In this document: piece after piece, positions 7,160 through 13,944 of the stretch
Numbering within the stretch: position 1 is the first letter of the stretch
Layout of the letters: each line of letters starts with the position of its first letter
Origin: Eubacterium sp.
GTDB lineage: Bacteria > Bacillota > Clostridia > Lachnospirales > Lachnospiraceae
Direction of reading: 5' to 3'
Assembly: GCA_022767895.1 (NCBI GenBank)
Contig: JALENH010000026.1
Coordinates: forward strand, 1-32,742
DNA: 32,742 nucleotides
Notes under the pieces: generated by a model
The model's input: the letters and a program-made list of their open reading frames with translations, nothing else
What the model was told of the DNA's origin: nothing
Databases searched by the model: none
Position numbers and translations under genes: made by a program

Positions 7160-8071
7160 TCAGTCTCTGCCCCTTTCCACATCTTCCAGAAGCCTCAAAT
7201 AATGATTGGCTTCCCGAAGCACATGATCGGCTAACAGCGGCAGAATAATCGAACGTATCTCGCACCCTGTAATACCTTCTGTGCCTGCCGTCTTGAATTG
7301 CTGGTATTTCTCCGTAGTGCGGAGGGTTTTCGCCGTAACTTCCTCCATCGCACACGCATCCCGTTCTCTCGCTTCTTCCAGAAGCCTTTTGTAGTCTTTC
7401 GCAAATCCGTCTGCCGCCTGAATCAGCTCATTTTCTGTCGGATCCAAAAGTCCCCGGATGAACTCTGCATGCTCCATCATAATCTGATTCCAGAACATTT
7501 CCATTTCCTTGATGCCGGTGGCCGATACCCTTCCCCTCTGTTCCAGTTCCCGGATTATCCGCCGATACAATTTGGCTTCCCGGATAATGTGCTCAATGAG
7601 CAACGGATAGTTGGTGGTGTACAACCGGCAAGCCGTAACTTTCCGCAGAATTTCTTCCTTGAAGGAAATCAATCCATTTAAGGAACATAGCATCCGCTTA
7701 TTGAGCATTTGCACGGCCCTCACCATGTCTCGGTTCAACCGGCAGGCACAGCCGCTGCGCAGACGCTCCTCCGCCTCCGTAATCCGGCTGTCAATGGAAA
7801 TCCCCGACAAGTCGCTGGTCTGGCACTCCGCCTTCTTGGTAAATTCCGTTACGATTTCGCCCGACGCTAAAACCTCTTCGCTCACCATCCCATCGGCAAG
7901 CTCTACCGTCCGCCGGAGTCCTTCTTCAAATTCCTCCCGGAACCGGTCTGCTCTGTGGCGAAATTCTTTCTCCTTTTCCGGGAACCCCGCCAGCAAAAAC
8001 AGCGAATGTTCCTTCATGATTCTTCCAAAGAAAAGATGTGTTTCCAGTGATAAAGTGACATATTCTCTCAT
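7160..8071 (-). CDS. DUF2935 helical (hemerythrin-like) protein
   Basis: A 303-aa all-helical soluble protein of the DUF2935 family, widespread in spore-forming Firmicutes and of unknown function. It is an internal duplication: LFFGRIMKEHSLFLLAGF near the N terminus matches FWNQIMMEHAEFIRGLL in the second half, and each half continues with helices rich in His, Glu and Arg (ADRFREEFEEGL, ADGFAKDYKRLL; HIIREAKLYRRI, HVLREANHYLRLL). The paired E-H and H-x-x-x-E residues could bind a metal as in hemerythrin-like bundles; this is inference. I prefer the ATG at 8071 (AAAGGT upstream) to the one at 8095. It appears monocistronic. Confidence 0.75.
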   Translation of the reverse strand: MREYVTLSLETHLFFGRIMKEHSLFLLAGFPEKEKEFRHRADRFREEFEEGLRRTVELADGMVSEEVLASGEIVTEFTKKAECQTSDLSGISIDSRITEAEERLRSGCACRLNRDMVRAVQMLNKRMLCSLNGLISFKEEILRKVTACRLYTTNYPLLIEHIIREAKLYRRIIRELEQRGRVSATGIKEMEMFWNQIMMEHAEFIRGLLDPTENELIQAADGFAKDYKRLLEEARERDACAMEEVTAKTLRTTEKYQQFKTAGTEGITGCEIRSIILPLLADHVLREANHYLRLLEDVERGRD

Positions 8072-8196
8072 ATTTCGAGTACCTTTAAATTGCATGATTT
8101 CTCTTTATTATATGACAGAATGAAGAAATGTTGAAAAATAGAATGCAGAAAACATATCTGAAAAAAGAGAAAATTGCAGAATGAAGGCATAAAAAA

Positions 8197-8270
8197 TCGG
8201 AGCAACAGGATTTGAACCTGCGACCTCACGGCCCCCAGCCGTGCGCGCTACCAAACTACGCCATGCTCCG
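8197..8270 (-). tRNA. tRNA-Pro (anticodon GGG)
   Basis: The minus strand folds as a complete cloverleaf: acceptor CGGAGCA with TGCTCCG, D-loop GTAGTTTGGTAGCGC, anticodon stem CACGG/CCGTG around loop CTGGGGG giving anticodon GGG, and T-arm GCAGGTTCAAATCCTGT. The discriminator base is A at 8197. CCA is not encoded; six T follow at once and probably end the transcript. Confidence 0.95.
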
Positions 8271-8280
8271 CTACCACTCT

Positions 8281-8309
8281 ATTGTATAGAATATGAGGAA
8301 AAAAATCAA
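8281..8309 (-). promoter_or_regulatory. Promoter of tRNA-Pro
   Basis: TTGATT (8309-8304), 17-base spacer, TACAAT (8286-8281) on the minus strand, about 10 bases before the mature tRNA 5' end. Confidence 0.7.
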
Positions 8310-8326
8310 TCCTTTTTTTTAAAGTT

Positions 8327-9019
8327 TTATCTCATAGCCAAATTCTGCTTTTTTTCTCTTTTTTTCCAACTTACAAATCCATACATATCATTAAGAAAGA
8401 AAATGAAGAAATTTACTACCACCGGAATATATATCGGATTTTCCCTTGACGCGAAAATCCAAAGAATTATTAGTACAATGTCGTTTGAGGCATATCCCAG
8501 AGCAAAATACGATGAACGAAGCATGGTGAGAGATGCCGCAAGAAAACTTGTTGTAATTGATATTGTGCTAAATATAATGTTAGGTGTATTCAGTAGCCAT
8601 AAAATGAAATAGAAGCCACTTGTTACTGCAATACAAAAAAAGATAAGTGCTGCTACATGCTTCCGACTTAATTTTTGAATTGCTACTTCATTTTCATTTT
8701 CTTTTGATGGATTCCTAATCCATGTAATTGTCGACCATATAGCCATAGGCATCGTCATTCCTAAATAGGTAATCATCTCTCCCCAATAGCGAAACTGCCA
8801 GGAAATAATACCATAAAGAATACTGAATACAATCATTAAAATCTGTGCCCATACGTTTCCCTTCGCCGCGAAAATCAAAGAGGTAACACCAACTAACGCT
8901 GCAAAAAGTGTCAACAAATCAAAATCACCTGATATGATATTGGAAACGGCAACAACAAACAATGAGCCTACCCAAAGTGCCCATTCTTTTTTGGATAAGC
9001 TTAAAATCGGATTATTCAT
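8327..9019 (-). CDS. pnuC: Nicotinamide riboside/mononucleotide transporter PnuC
   Basis: A 230-aa inner-membrane protein with about seven hydrophobic helices and a basic C-terminal tail (SWKKREKKQ). Segments such as LVGVTSLIFAAKGNVWAQ, FSILYGIISWQFRYWGEMITYLG and the terminal NDMYGFVSWKKRE are characteristic of PnuC, which takes up nicotinamide riboside for NAD synthesis. GGGAG lies 7 bases before the ATG. Two in-helix Trp-rich segments typical of the substrate pathway are kept. It stands alone, with tRNA-Pro downstream; the leader is only about 35 nt and I see no riboswitch in it. Confidence 0.9.
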   Translation of the reverse strand: MNNPILSLSKKEWALWVGSLFVVAVSNIISGDFDLLTLFAALVGVTSLIFAAKGNVWAQILMIVFSILYGIISWQFRYWGEMITYLGMTMPMAIWSTITWIRNPSKENENEVAIQKLSRKHVAALIFFCIAVTSGFYFILWLLNTPNIIFSTISITTSFLAASLTMLRSSYFALGYASNDIVLIILWIFASRENPIYIPVVVNFFIFFLNDMYGFVSWKKREKKQNLAMR

Positions 9020-9058
9020 TTTTCTCTCCCTGAATCATAGGCTTATAGCAACACATTC

Positions 9059-9087
9059 ATTATAGCAGAGAAAATGACAAAATGAAA
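9059..9087 (-). promoter_or_regulatory. Probable pnuC promoter
   Basis: A perfect TATAAT (9064-9059) with a weak -35 TTTCAT (9087-9082) at 17-base spacing. Transcription would start about 35 bases before the pnuC ATG. Confidence 0.45.
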
Positions 9088-9233
9088 TATTATTTCGTGC
9101 GCTTTTCCTCAATCAATATAATCTTCAGATGGCAAGACGTTACTGGAACAACGAGCCATCGGAAGACCGTCCGGTTCTGGAATTGCTGGCGGCCGGAAAG
9201 CTTACTGTAAAAGAAATTTATCCGACACCGTAA
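9078..9233 (+). other. Short plus-strand coding-like fragment, possible gene relic
   Basis: An open frame from 9078 to a TAA at 9231 includes an ATG at 9129 and reads MARRYWNNEPSEDRPVLELL then AAGKLTVKEIYPTP. The composition looks protein-like, but there is no ribosome site and no family I recognise. It abuts and overlaps the broken end of the histidine phosphatase relic on the other strand, so it may be the tail of a second deleted gene joined there. Confidence 0.3.
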
Positions 9234-9319
9234 AAACGGTGCCGGCACAAAAAGCAACCTCGTTTGTCCACAGAAGTATAGTCTGGTTCTCCATGACGAA
9301 TTAAATAGAAAAGTGCCAT
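9218..9319 (-). pseudogene. Histidine phosphatase (phosphoglycerate mutase-like) N-terminal relic
   Basis: Nine bases after the stop of the nuclease-GH43 ORF, an ATG at 9319 with GGAG 6 bases upstream opens MALFYLIRHGEPDYTSVDKR, the catalytic RHGEP start of the histidine phosphatase superfamily. After about residue 21 similarity ends and a stop follows at codon 34; an intact member is about 200 aa. The distal gene was therefore removed by a deletion near 9255. It was probably the next gene of the same operon. Confidence 0.75.
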
Positions 9320-9328
9320 AATTTTCTC

Positions 9329-11245
9329 CTACTCACAATCAATCCCAAGTCCACCTTCATCCCAGCGCACTTTCCGAATTCTTGCATGGCGACACGGGTC
9401 ATAAAGAGGATCATTATCCGCATACCCACATTTCCCCTCAAAACACTCTTTACTTCTGGCATGATACACAATCCAGTCTTCTCCGTTTTCGTCCTTCACA
9501 AAGGAATTATGACCCGGACCATACTCATTCTGCAAATCCTCCGATGTCAGTACTGGGTGCGGCTTCTTTTCCCAGGAAGCAACGGAAAGCAAATCACTTT
9601 CCTCTTCCGCCTCAAGCACTCCGACGCAATATTCCGGTCCGGTTCCCGACGCAGAAAAGCATACATATATTTTCCCCTCATGCTTGATTACCGCCGGCCC
9701 TTCGTTCACAGCAAATCGAACCTTTTCCCAGTCATATTCCGGCTTTGTCAAAAGCATCGGCAGAGAAATCAAATGCCATGGCTCTTCCGGATTCACTTCA
9801 CCGAGATAAAGACAGGAAATTTTATCCTCGTTGTGCTGTGCCCAAATGACATAGGAGTGTCCTGCCGCCTCAAAATAAGTCATATCAAGAGAAAATCCCG
9901 TGAAAGAAAACGTGTCCTCCGGCAGCTTTCCAAATTTACCTTTTTCTACCCATTTCCCGGTATAAGGATCGTCCCCCTCGCACTGCAGCACATGACAGTC
10001 AAATGCCCACCGGTTCTCTGTACTGCAGCTACCGGCGTAAAAAATATACCATTTTCCATTTATCTCATGAAGCTCCGGTGCCCAAATAAACCGATGACTG
10101 GCAGTGGATTCATCCGCTTCCCAAATGGTTATTTCTTCTTCCTGCGACAGTTCCTGAATCGTCTTTCCACGGCGAAGAATGACTCGGTCATACCCTTCCG
10201 GGTCCCCGTCACTTTTCATGGGATAGGATGCTGTAAAGTAATAGAATCCATCGGATCCTTTCATCACATAGGGATCCGCCCGCTCCAAAATGAACGGATT
10301 GGGGTATTTTTCTTTTTCCAATTGTTTACGAAGCTGGCAAATCAATTTCTTCTGCTCTTCGTTCTCCCTCTTCTGCTCTTCCAATTCCTTCTCAAGCCGC
10401 TCTACTTTTGACTGATTCGTTTTATTTAAACTTGCGATAATATCTTCTTTTTCAAAAAAGTCTGTCATGAGTTCCATCAATTCCTCCCGGTCTTTTGTAA
10501 TCAGTATAACACGAGAAAACACAGCTTGAAAAGAACTATTTTTTGCAAGAAATTTCTCCATATCCTCCACTTGGTCAATGGTGAGAAAATTTAACCATCT
10601 CTCCAGTTCTCCTGCTACATGAGGTTTTTGTTTTTTGAATATATCCAAACATATGTAATCGTAATATTGTAGCAGTTCCTGCTCCACTCCGGTATTGCTA
10701 GTCTGCTGAAAATGATGATGATACTTACCACTTTGTTTAAATTCCATAGGGCTATTCTCAAAGATTATTATTGTATAAACTGGTTGAATACGCTCAAAAT
10801 CAACCTCGGATTTTGGCTCCCCTTTTTCCACCGCATACTGTCTGGTTACCAGATCTGCCGAATAGCAGGCGGCCCGTTTGGAGGGAAAACGAATTCCATA
10901 TCGTTGTATTTCAACATTTCCAATGGAACCATTTTCAAATTGCACAACAAGATCCATCACAATACCCTTGCTGTACATACTGTGGTGACGTCCCTCATTT
11001 TTTAAAGAATGCAATACTTTTACCTTTTTCCCCAAAATTGCACTAATAAACCGAGACAGCTGTTCCCCGTTTTCATCCGGATCAAAAATCGTCTTAAAAA
11101 CGGTATCATTCAGCAAGTCCGGCACCCGGATACCAGCATCCACTTCCTGTAATTCCTTTTGTGTCTGCGGACTTAATCGGCTCCACAAATAAAAAAGCTC
11201 CTTGTCCATTTTGATCCGCTCATATAAAGATGTTGTTCTCTCCAT
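9329..11245 (-). CDS. Fusion of Rpn-like PD-(D/E)XK nuclease with a GH43 glycoside hydrolase
   Basis: One uninterrupted 638-aa frame. Residues 40-275 match the Rpn/PDDEXK family 'putative transposase': VPDLLNDTVFKTIFDPDENG, then catalytic Asp98 (VMDLVVQ) and Glu112-x-Gln114 (VEIQ). Residues 276-312 are a Lys/Glu coiled coil, the usual C terminus of that family. From Tyr314 the sequence becomes GH43: PNPFILERADPYV with base Asp324, FSLDMTYF with Asp454, and NEGPAV with acid Glu515, ending naturally near RHARIRKVRW. Both halves look complete with their catalytic residues. There is no signal peptide, so the GH43 would be cytoplasmic, acting on imported arabino- or xylo-oligosaccharides. The start has GGGGG 8 bases upstream. 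GH43 alone normally starts close to residue 312, so the join replaced its start codon. Confidence 0.85.
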   Translation of the reverse strand: MERTTSLYERIKMDKELFYLWSRLSPQTQKELQEVDAGIRVPDLLNDTVFKTIFDPDENGEQLSRFISAILGKKVKVLHSLKNEGRHHSMYSKGIVMDLVVQFENGSIGNVEIQRYGIRFPSKRAACYSADLVTRQYAVEKGEPKSEVDFERIQPVYTIIIFENSPMEFKQSGKYHHHFQQTSNTGVEQELLQYYDYICLDIFKKQKPHVAGELERWLNFLTIDQVEDMEKFLAKNSSFQAVFSRVILITKDREELMELMTDFFEKEDIIASLNKTNQSKVERLEKELEEQKRENEEQKKLICQLRKQLEKEKYPNPFILERADPYVMKGSDGFYYFTASYPMKSDGDPEGYDRVILRRGKTIQELSQEEEITIWEADESTASHRFIWAPELHEINGKWYIFYAGSCSTENRWAFDCHVLQCEGDDPYTGKWVEKGKFGKLPEDTFSFTGFSLDMTYFEAAGHSYVIWAQHNEDKISCLYLGEVNPEEPWHLISLPMLLTKPEYDWEKVRFAVNEGPAVIKHEGKIYVCFSASGTGPEYCVGVLEAEEESDLLSVASWEKKPHPVLTSEDLQNEYGPGHNSFVKDENGEDWIVYHARSKECFEGKCGYADNDPLYDPCRHARIRKVRWDEGGLGIDCE

Positions 11246-11325
11246 GTAAATCCCCCTATCGTATTAAAATATTGTTTGGTAGTCTTTCGCCAGATTGGCA
11301 TTGAAGATAGAGAACTCTCCTATCA

Positions 11326-11367
11326 GAAAAAAGCCTGCACCACCATGGATTTGGTGTGTGTAGGCTT
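11326..11367 (-). terminator. Terminator after the P-loop kinase gene
   Basis: On the minus strand AAGCCTACACACACCA pairs imperfectly with TGGTGGTGCAGGCTT (11367-11331), followed by six T. It lies about 50 bases past the stop of the kinase gene. Confidence 0.7.
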
Positions 11368-11415
11368 AATGATATCACAATATCTTGTGGTTGTAAAGTA
11401 TAACCATTCTTTTTC

Positions 11416-11931
11416 TCATTTTGGTCTCCATTCCACCCGATACTCTTCATCGATTCGGATTATTTCACATCCATATTTTTCACAATTCTCCCGGCATCTT
11501 CTGTTTTCTTCCAATACCCACTGTTTCTCCAGGCCTTCCTCTTCTCCCCGGTTCTCAATGGCAGAGGCATACTTTTTGATATCCTCAAAATGTGATTCGA
11601 TATAATGGGGTGTCATAACGAGAAAAACCGCCCGAATCTGTGACAGATATTCCTCCTCAAATTGCTCTTTCCAGTTATAGGGAAAATAGCAGCCTTCTAT
11701 AATCAGATTCTGCTCATTTTCAATAGCCGTTTTTATCCACTCCCTCACAATCGGCCACAAATAATCGGTTAACTTGTCATCATCCATGGGGGTTAGCGAT
11801 GTCTGGTCGCTTCGTATCAACCCCATCTTCAGATGGTCCAAAGAAAAACACGGGAAATGATATGTTTCAATCATCTTTTGTGCCAAAGCTGTCTTGCCTG
11901 TGTGACTGGCACCGCCAATTAAAAATATCAT
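11416..11931 (-). CDS. Small P-loop NTPase/kinase family protein
   Basis: A 171-aa cytoplasmic protein with an N-terminal Walker A, IFLIGGASHTGKTALAQKMI (Gly-x4-GKT, residues 6-14), followed by a Walker-B-like segment NLIIEGCYF near residue 78 and a lid rich in Arg and Glu (ENRRCRENCEKYG). The layout is that of small nucleotide or sugar kinases and zeta-toxin-like phosphotransferases; the substrate cannot be told. GGAGTG precedes the ATG by 7 bases. It is transcribed away from the toxin-antitoxin locus and ends at its own terminator. Confidence 0.7.
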   Translation of the reverse strand: MIFLIGGASHTGKTALAQKMIETYHFPCFSLDHLKMGLIRSDQTSLTPMDDDKLTDYLWPIVREWIKTAIENEQNLIIEGCYFPYNWKEQFEEEYLSQIRAVFLVMTPHYIESHFEDIKKYASAIENRGEEEGLEKQWVLEENRRCRENCEKYGCEIIRIDEEYRVEWRPK

Positions 11932-11960
11932 TTTTTATCACTCCTTATTTCCTAAATCTC

Positions 11961-11989
11961 TTGAAATTTTGTTTCTTAGATGTTATCAT
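11961..11989 (+). promoter_or_regulatory. Promoter of the putative antitoxin RNA
   Basis: TTGAAA (11961-11966), 17-base spacer, TATCAT (11984-11989). No plus-strand gene follows; instead a structured stretch of about 105 bases ends in a strong terminator, which is why I assign it to a small RNA. Confidence 0.6.
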
Positions 11990-11995
11990 AGACTT

Positions 11996-12101
11996 AGATT
12001 AAGGAAAGCACCCACTCCGGTAGCGGATGCTCCTAGATTAGTTAAATGTCTTTACAGACACAGCCTCTCTTGTGGCTCAGACAGGAGAGGCTTATTTTTT
12101 T
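11996..12101 (+). ncRNA. Putative type I antitoxin small RNA, convergent to the toxin gene
   Basis: A transcript of about 105 nt is predicted from the promoter at 11961-11989 to the terminator at 12062-12101. It has no ORF with a ribosome site. Folds visible by eye: AGCA/TGCT near 12008-12031, TGTCT/AGACA at 12045-12058, and a terminator stem AGCCTCTCTTGT with ACAGGAGAGGCT followed by TATTTTTTT. The terminator stem reaches 12092, inside the stop codon of the toxin gene on the other strand, so the two RNAs are complementary at their 3' ends, as in Fst/par-type systems. Its 5' end GGAAAGCACCCAC matches the toxin mRNA leader in 12 of 13 bases. Confidence 0.6.
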
Positions 12102-12214
12102 CTCTTGTTCTTCCTCATATCGAGAAAGGCAAGCAACGCTATAAGCAAACTACCAAAGGCAATCATCAATGCTAATATACCTATGAAAATCGAAATAATT
12201 TCAAAAGCAGTCAT
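12092..12214 (-). CDS. Type I toxin, putative holin-like membrane peptide (40 aa)
   Basis: A 40-residue peptide: MTAFEIISIF, a hydrophobic span through about residue 33 (IGILALMIAFGSLLIALLAFL), and a strongly basic tail DMRKNKRKK. This is the pattern of the putative holin-like toxins of Firmicutes, which insert in the cell's own membrane. GGAGGT lies 7 bases before the ATG at 12214; a longer in-frame reading from 12319 has no site and covers the structured leader. Neighbours fit a type I module: own promoter (12308-12336), an SD-blocking leader and a convergent RNA. The stop codon overlaps the antitoxin terminator stem. Confidence 0.75.
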   Translation of the reverse strand: MTAFEIISIFIGILALMIAFGSLLIALLAFLDMRKNKRKK

Positions 12215-12301
12215 ATGCGCCACCTCCTTTCTATGTAGTCTGGCATATTCCTCGCCAGCATATATAAAGGAGGCTACCACCCTGTCGTGGGTACTTTCCG
12301 T
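12215..12301 (-). promoter_or_regulatory. Toxin mRNA leader with Shine-Dalgarno-sequestering hairpin
   Basis: In the roughly 87-nt leader, CCTCCTTT (12273-12266) is a perfect complement of the SD region AAAGGAGG (12230-12223). The loop holds its own hairpin CTGGC/GCCAG (12258-12254 with 12244-12240). Upstream, TACCCAC and GTGGTA (about 12293-12277) can form a 5' hairpin. Folding would hide the ribosome site, a known way type I toxin mRNAs stay inactive until processed. Confidence 0.6.
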
Positions 12302-12307
12302 GAATTT

Positions 12308-12336
12308 ATTGTAACACATCTCATACCATCACGCAA
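12308..12336 (-). promoter_or_regulatory. Toxin promoter
   Basis: TTGCGT (12336-12331), 17-base spacer, TACAAT (12313-12308) on the minus strand. The predicted transcript starts near A12301 with ACGGAAAGTACCCAC. Confidence 0.6.
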
Positions 12337-12372
12337 CGAATAGTTCGGTTTTTATCACATGTTGGTCGGTGT

Positions 12373-13551
12373 TTACTCCTTTCTGCAAACCACAACTCCT
12401 GTTGCCTTATGAATAAAGAAAAAACCTTCTGAATTTTTCTGGCTCTCAACCAAATCAAAAAAACGCTCTTTGTTCCTTTCCAACCTTTCGGCATTCTCCT
12501 TGGAATAGGATGATACGTACTCATATATCAAATCCGTATCTGGTACAAGCAAATCATTTTCCTGTTCCCACCATTGTATCCCGGTAAAATATTCTGCAAG
12601 TTCGTGTTGTGCAGTTTCCAAAAAAATATCAAAAGATTCTAACGGAATATCCATGTCGGAATCAAATTCTTTTACTAATTGATGAAGTTCCCGATTATGT
12701 TCTCTGCCTATCAGACTGCTGGAAAATATACCGTTCTCTTTGAGTAAATCACGGACTTCTTTATAAAGAGAAGGGCAATTGTCATTTTTCAAATGATACA
12801 GCATGTAATTTGCCATAATCCGGTCAAAGTCACCAACCGGATAAGAAAAGTTTTCCGCGTCCTTTTTTTCCAGAGTAAATCGTAACCTTTTCTCTGGAAA
12901 TTTTTGCTGTAGTTCGTTCATGGTTCTCCCAGCGGCCTCAATCATCCCATCGGAATAATCCGTTAAATGAATTTCCAAATTTTCCGGAAGTTGTGGTGCA
13001 ACTCCCTTCCAAAAAGCAGCGTTTCCACAACCAATTTCCAATATTTTCATACCCGGCTCCAGCCGAAGTTTTTCAAGCATCCATGGAAAGAATCCAACCT
13101 CCGCCGTACTGTAATCATGGATACTTACCCGCTTATTAAAATTATCATCGTCCCGGTATTGTTCAATTACAAACTCCCTCTCTCGCGTAAGTTCCACAAT
13201 CCGTCGAAGTTTTTGCCACAAATCGGTGGTATCTGCCTTCCTCGCCTGACGCACTGCAAAAAGAACCCGTTCCATGTGCTCCGACTTTTCAATTAGCAAC
13301 CGCTCCTGTTCTGCCAGAGACTGCCTGACATCAATATCTCCCGGTTCTATCATTTGCTTAATTTGTTCCAGGGAAAATTTCAGATACCGCAGCATCAGGA
13401 TTTTCTGTAACTTTTCCACACTGCTTTCATCATAAATTCGGTATCCTGCTTCCGAATATCCCCCCGGTCTCAAAATACCTTTCTCATCATAAAAGCGCAC
13501 TGTCCTTGCCGACACACCTAATTTTTTTGCCAGTTCTCCCGCTGTGTACAT
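12373..13551 (-). CDS. MerR-family regulator fused to a SAM-dependent methyltransferase
   Basis: A 392-aa two-domain protein. Residues 1-70 are a MerR winged helix (YTAGELAKKLGVSARTVRFYDEKG without a break, then LRPGGYSEAGYRIYDE), and 75-125 the dimerising coiled coil. Residues 165-280 form a class I methyltransferase with SAM motif ILEIGCGNAAFW at 170-181, an acidic strand LTDYSDGM and the later FDRIMANYMLYHL. Residues 290-392 are an added helical cap. The methyltransferase presumably takes the place of a ligand domain, sensing or modifying a small molecule. GGAGG lies 7 bases before the ATG. Its promoter has the 19-bp spacer and palindrome expected for MerR control, so autoregulation is likely. 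No separate target gene is adjacent. Confidence 0.85.
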   Translation of the reverse strand: MYTAGELAKKLGVSARTVRFYDEKGILRPGGYSEAGYRIYDESSVEKLQKILMLRYLKFSLEQIKQMIEPGDIDVRQSLAEQERLLIEKSEHMERVLFAVRQARKADTTDLWQKLRRIVELTREREFVIEQYRDDDNFNKRVSIHDYSTAEVGFFPWMLEKLRLEPGMKILEIGCGNAAFWKGVAPQLPENLEIHLTDYSDGMIEAAGRTMNELQQKFPEKRLRFTLEKKDAENFSYPVGDFDRIMANYMLYHLKNDNCPSLYKEVRDLLKENGIFSSSLIGREHNRELHQLVKEFDSDMDIPLESFDIFLETAQHELAEYFTGIQWWEQENDLLVPDTDLIYEYVSSYSKENAERLERNKERFFDLVESQKNSEGFFFIHKATGVVVCRKE

Positions 13552-13585
13552 AGTTCTTCCTCCTTTTCATGGATTTTTCCACTTA

Positions 13586-13616
13586 ACCATACACCTTTCC
13601 GTTACGGAAAGGTCAA
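13586..13616 (-). promoter_or_regulatory. MerR-type promoter with 19-bp spacer and perfect palindrome
   Basis: TTGACC (13616-13611) and TATGGT (13591-13586) on the minus strand are 19 bases apart, the long spacer that MerR regulators correct by twisting DNA. Between them lies a perfect inverted repeat of ten bases per arm around one central base (13593-13613; arms ACCTTTCCGT and ACGGAAAGGT). Confidence 0.85.
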
Positions 13617-13623
13617 GAGGCTT

Positions 13624-13866
13624 CTATTTATACAACGCGTAGTAATCACTTTCCATATTTTCCACATTCCTTGTGAGCCATAACTTCACATCATCCAACG
13701 CTTTGTTGTAAATGGTCTCACCCAGTACATCAAGAAAAAAATCAAGAATTGTCTCCGCACCAATAATTCCTAATTCTTCCTCTCTTTCTTCCTGAAAAAA
13801 ATAGATGATTTCTTCCTGCATTTTTTTCCTTTCTTCCGGCAAAAAGTCAAACGTATTTTTCCTCAT
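13624..13866 (-). CDS. DUF2164 family protein
   Basis: An 80-aa acidic helical protein matching DUF2164: FDFLPEERKKMQEEIIYFF, EEREEELGIIGAE, then LDFFLDVLGETIYNKALDD. Function is unknown; members are small cytoplasmic proteins. The start at 13866 has AAGGAGAGG 4-6 bases upstream, whereas a longer reading from 13926 has no site and covers the promoter. Its stop lies 8 bases before the -35 of the MerR promoter. Confidence 0.75.
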   Translation of the reverse strand: MRKNTFDFLPEERKKMQEEIIYFFQEEREEELGIIGAETILDFFLDVLGETIYNKALDDVKLWLTRNVENMESDYYALYK

Positions 13867-13896
13867 TTTCCCTCTCCTTATTTGCAAACTATTCCC

Positions 13897-13926
13897 ATTA
13901 TAGCATCCCCATTTCGATTTACGCAA
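13897..13926 (-). promoter_or_regulatory. Promoter of the DUF2164 gene
   Basis: TTGCGT (13926-13921), 18-base spacer, perfect TATAAT (13902-13897) on the minus strand, about 30 bases before the ATG at 13866. Confidence 0.65.
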
Positions 13927-13944
13927 CCCGCCACATTACCACAA

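Noticed and set aside
9020-9058. NAD-type riboswitch before pnuC
   Set aside because: The leader is only about 35 nt and shows no pairing pattern I can match.
9386-10411. Plus-strand ORF of 341 aa opposite the GH43 part of the fusion
   Set aside because: Antisense shadow with no family resemblance and no ribosome site, whereas the minus frame keeps all GH43 catalytic residues.
9329-11245. Treating the nuclease-GH43 frame as an insertion element disrupting a GH43 gene
   Set aside because: No terminal inverted repeats or target duplications are seen, and the GH43 part is complete rather than split.
11256-11450. Minus-strand ORF of 64 aa between the kinase and the fusion gene
   Set aside because: It overlaps the kinase terminator hairpin and the kinase 3' end, and has no ribosome site or protein-like composition.
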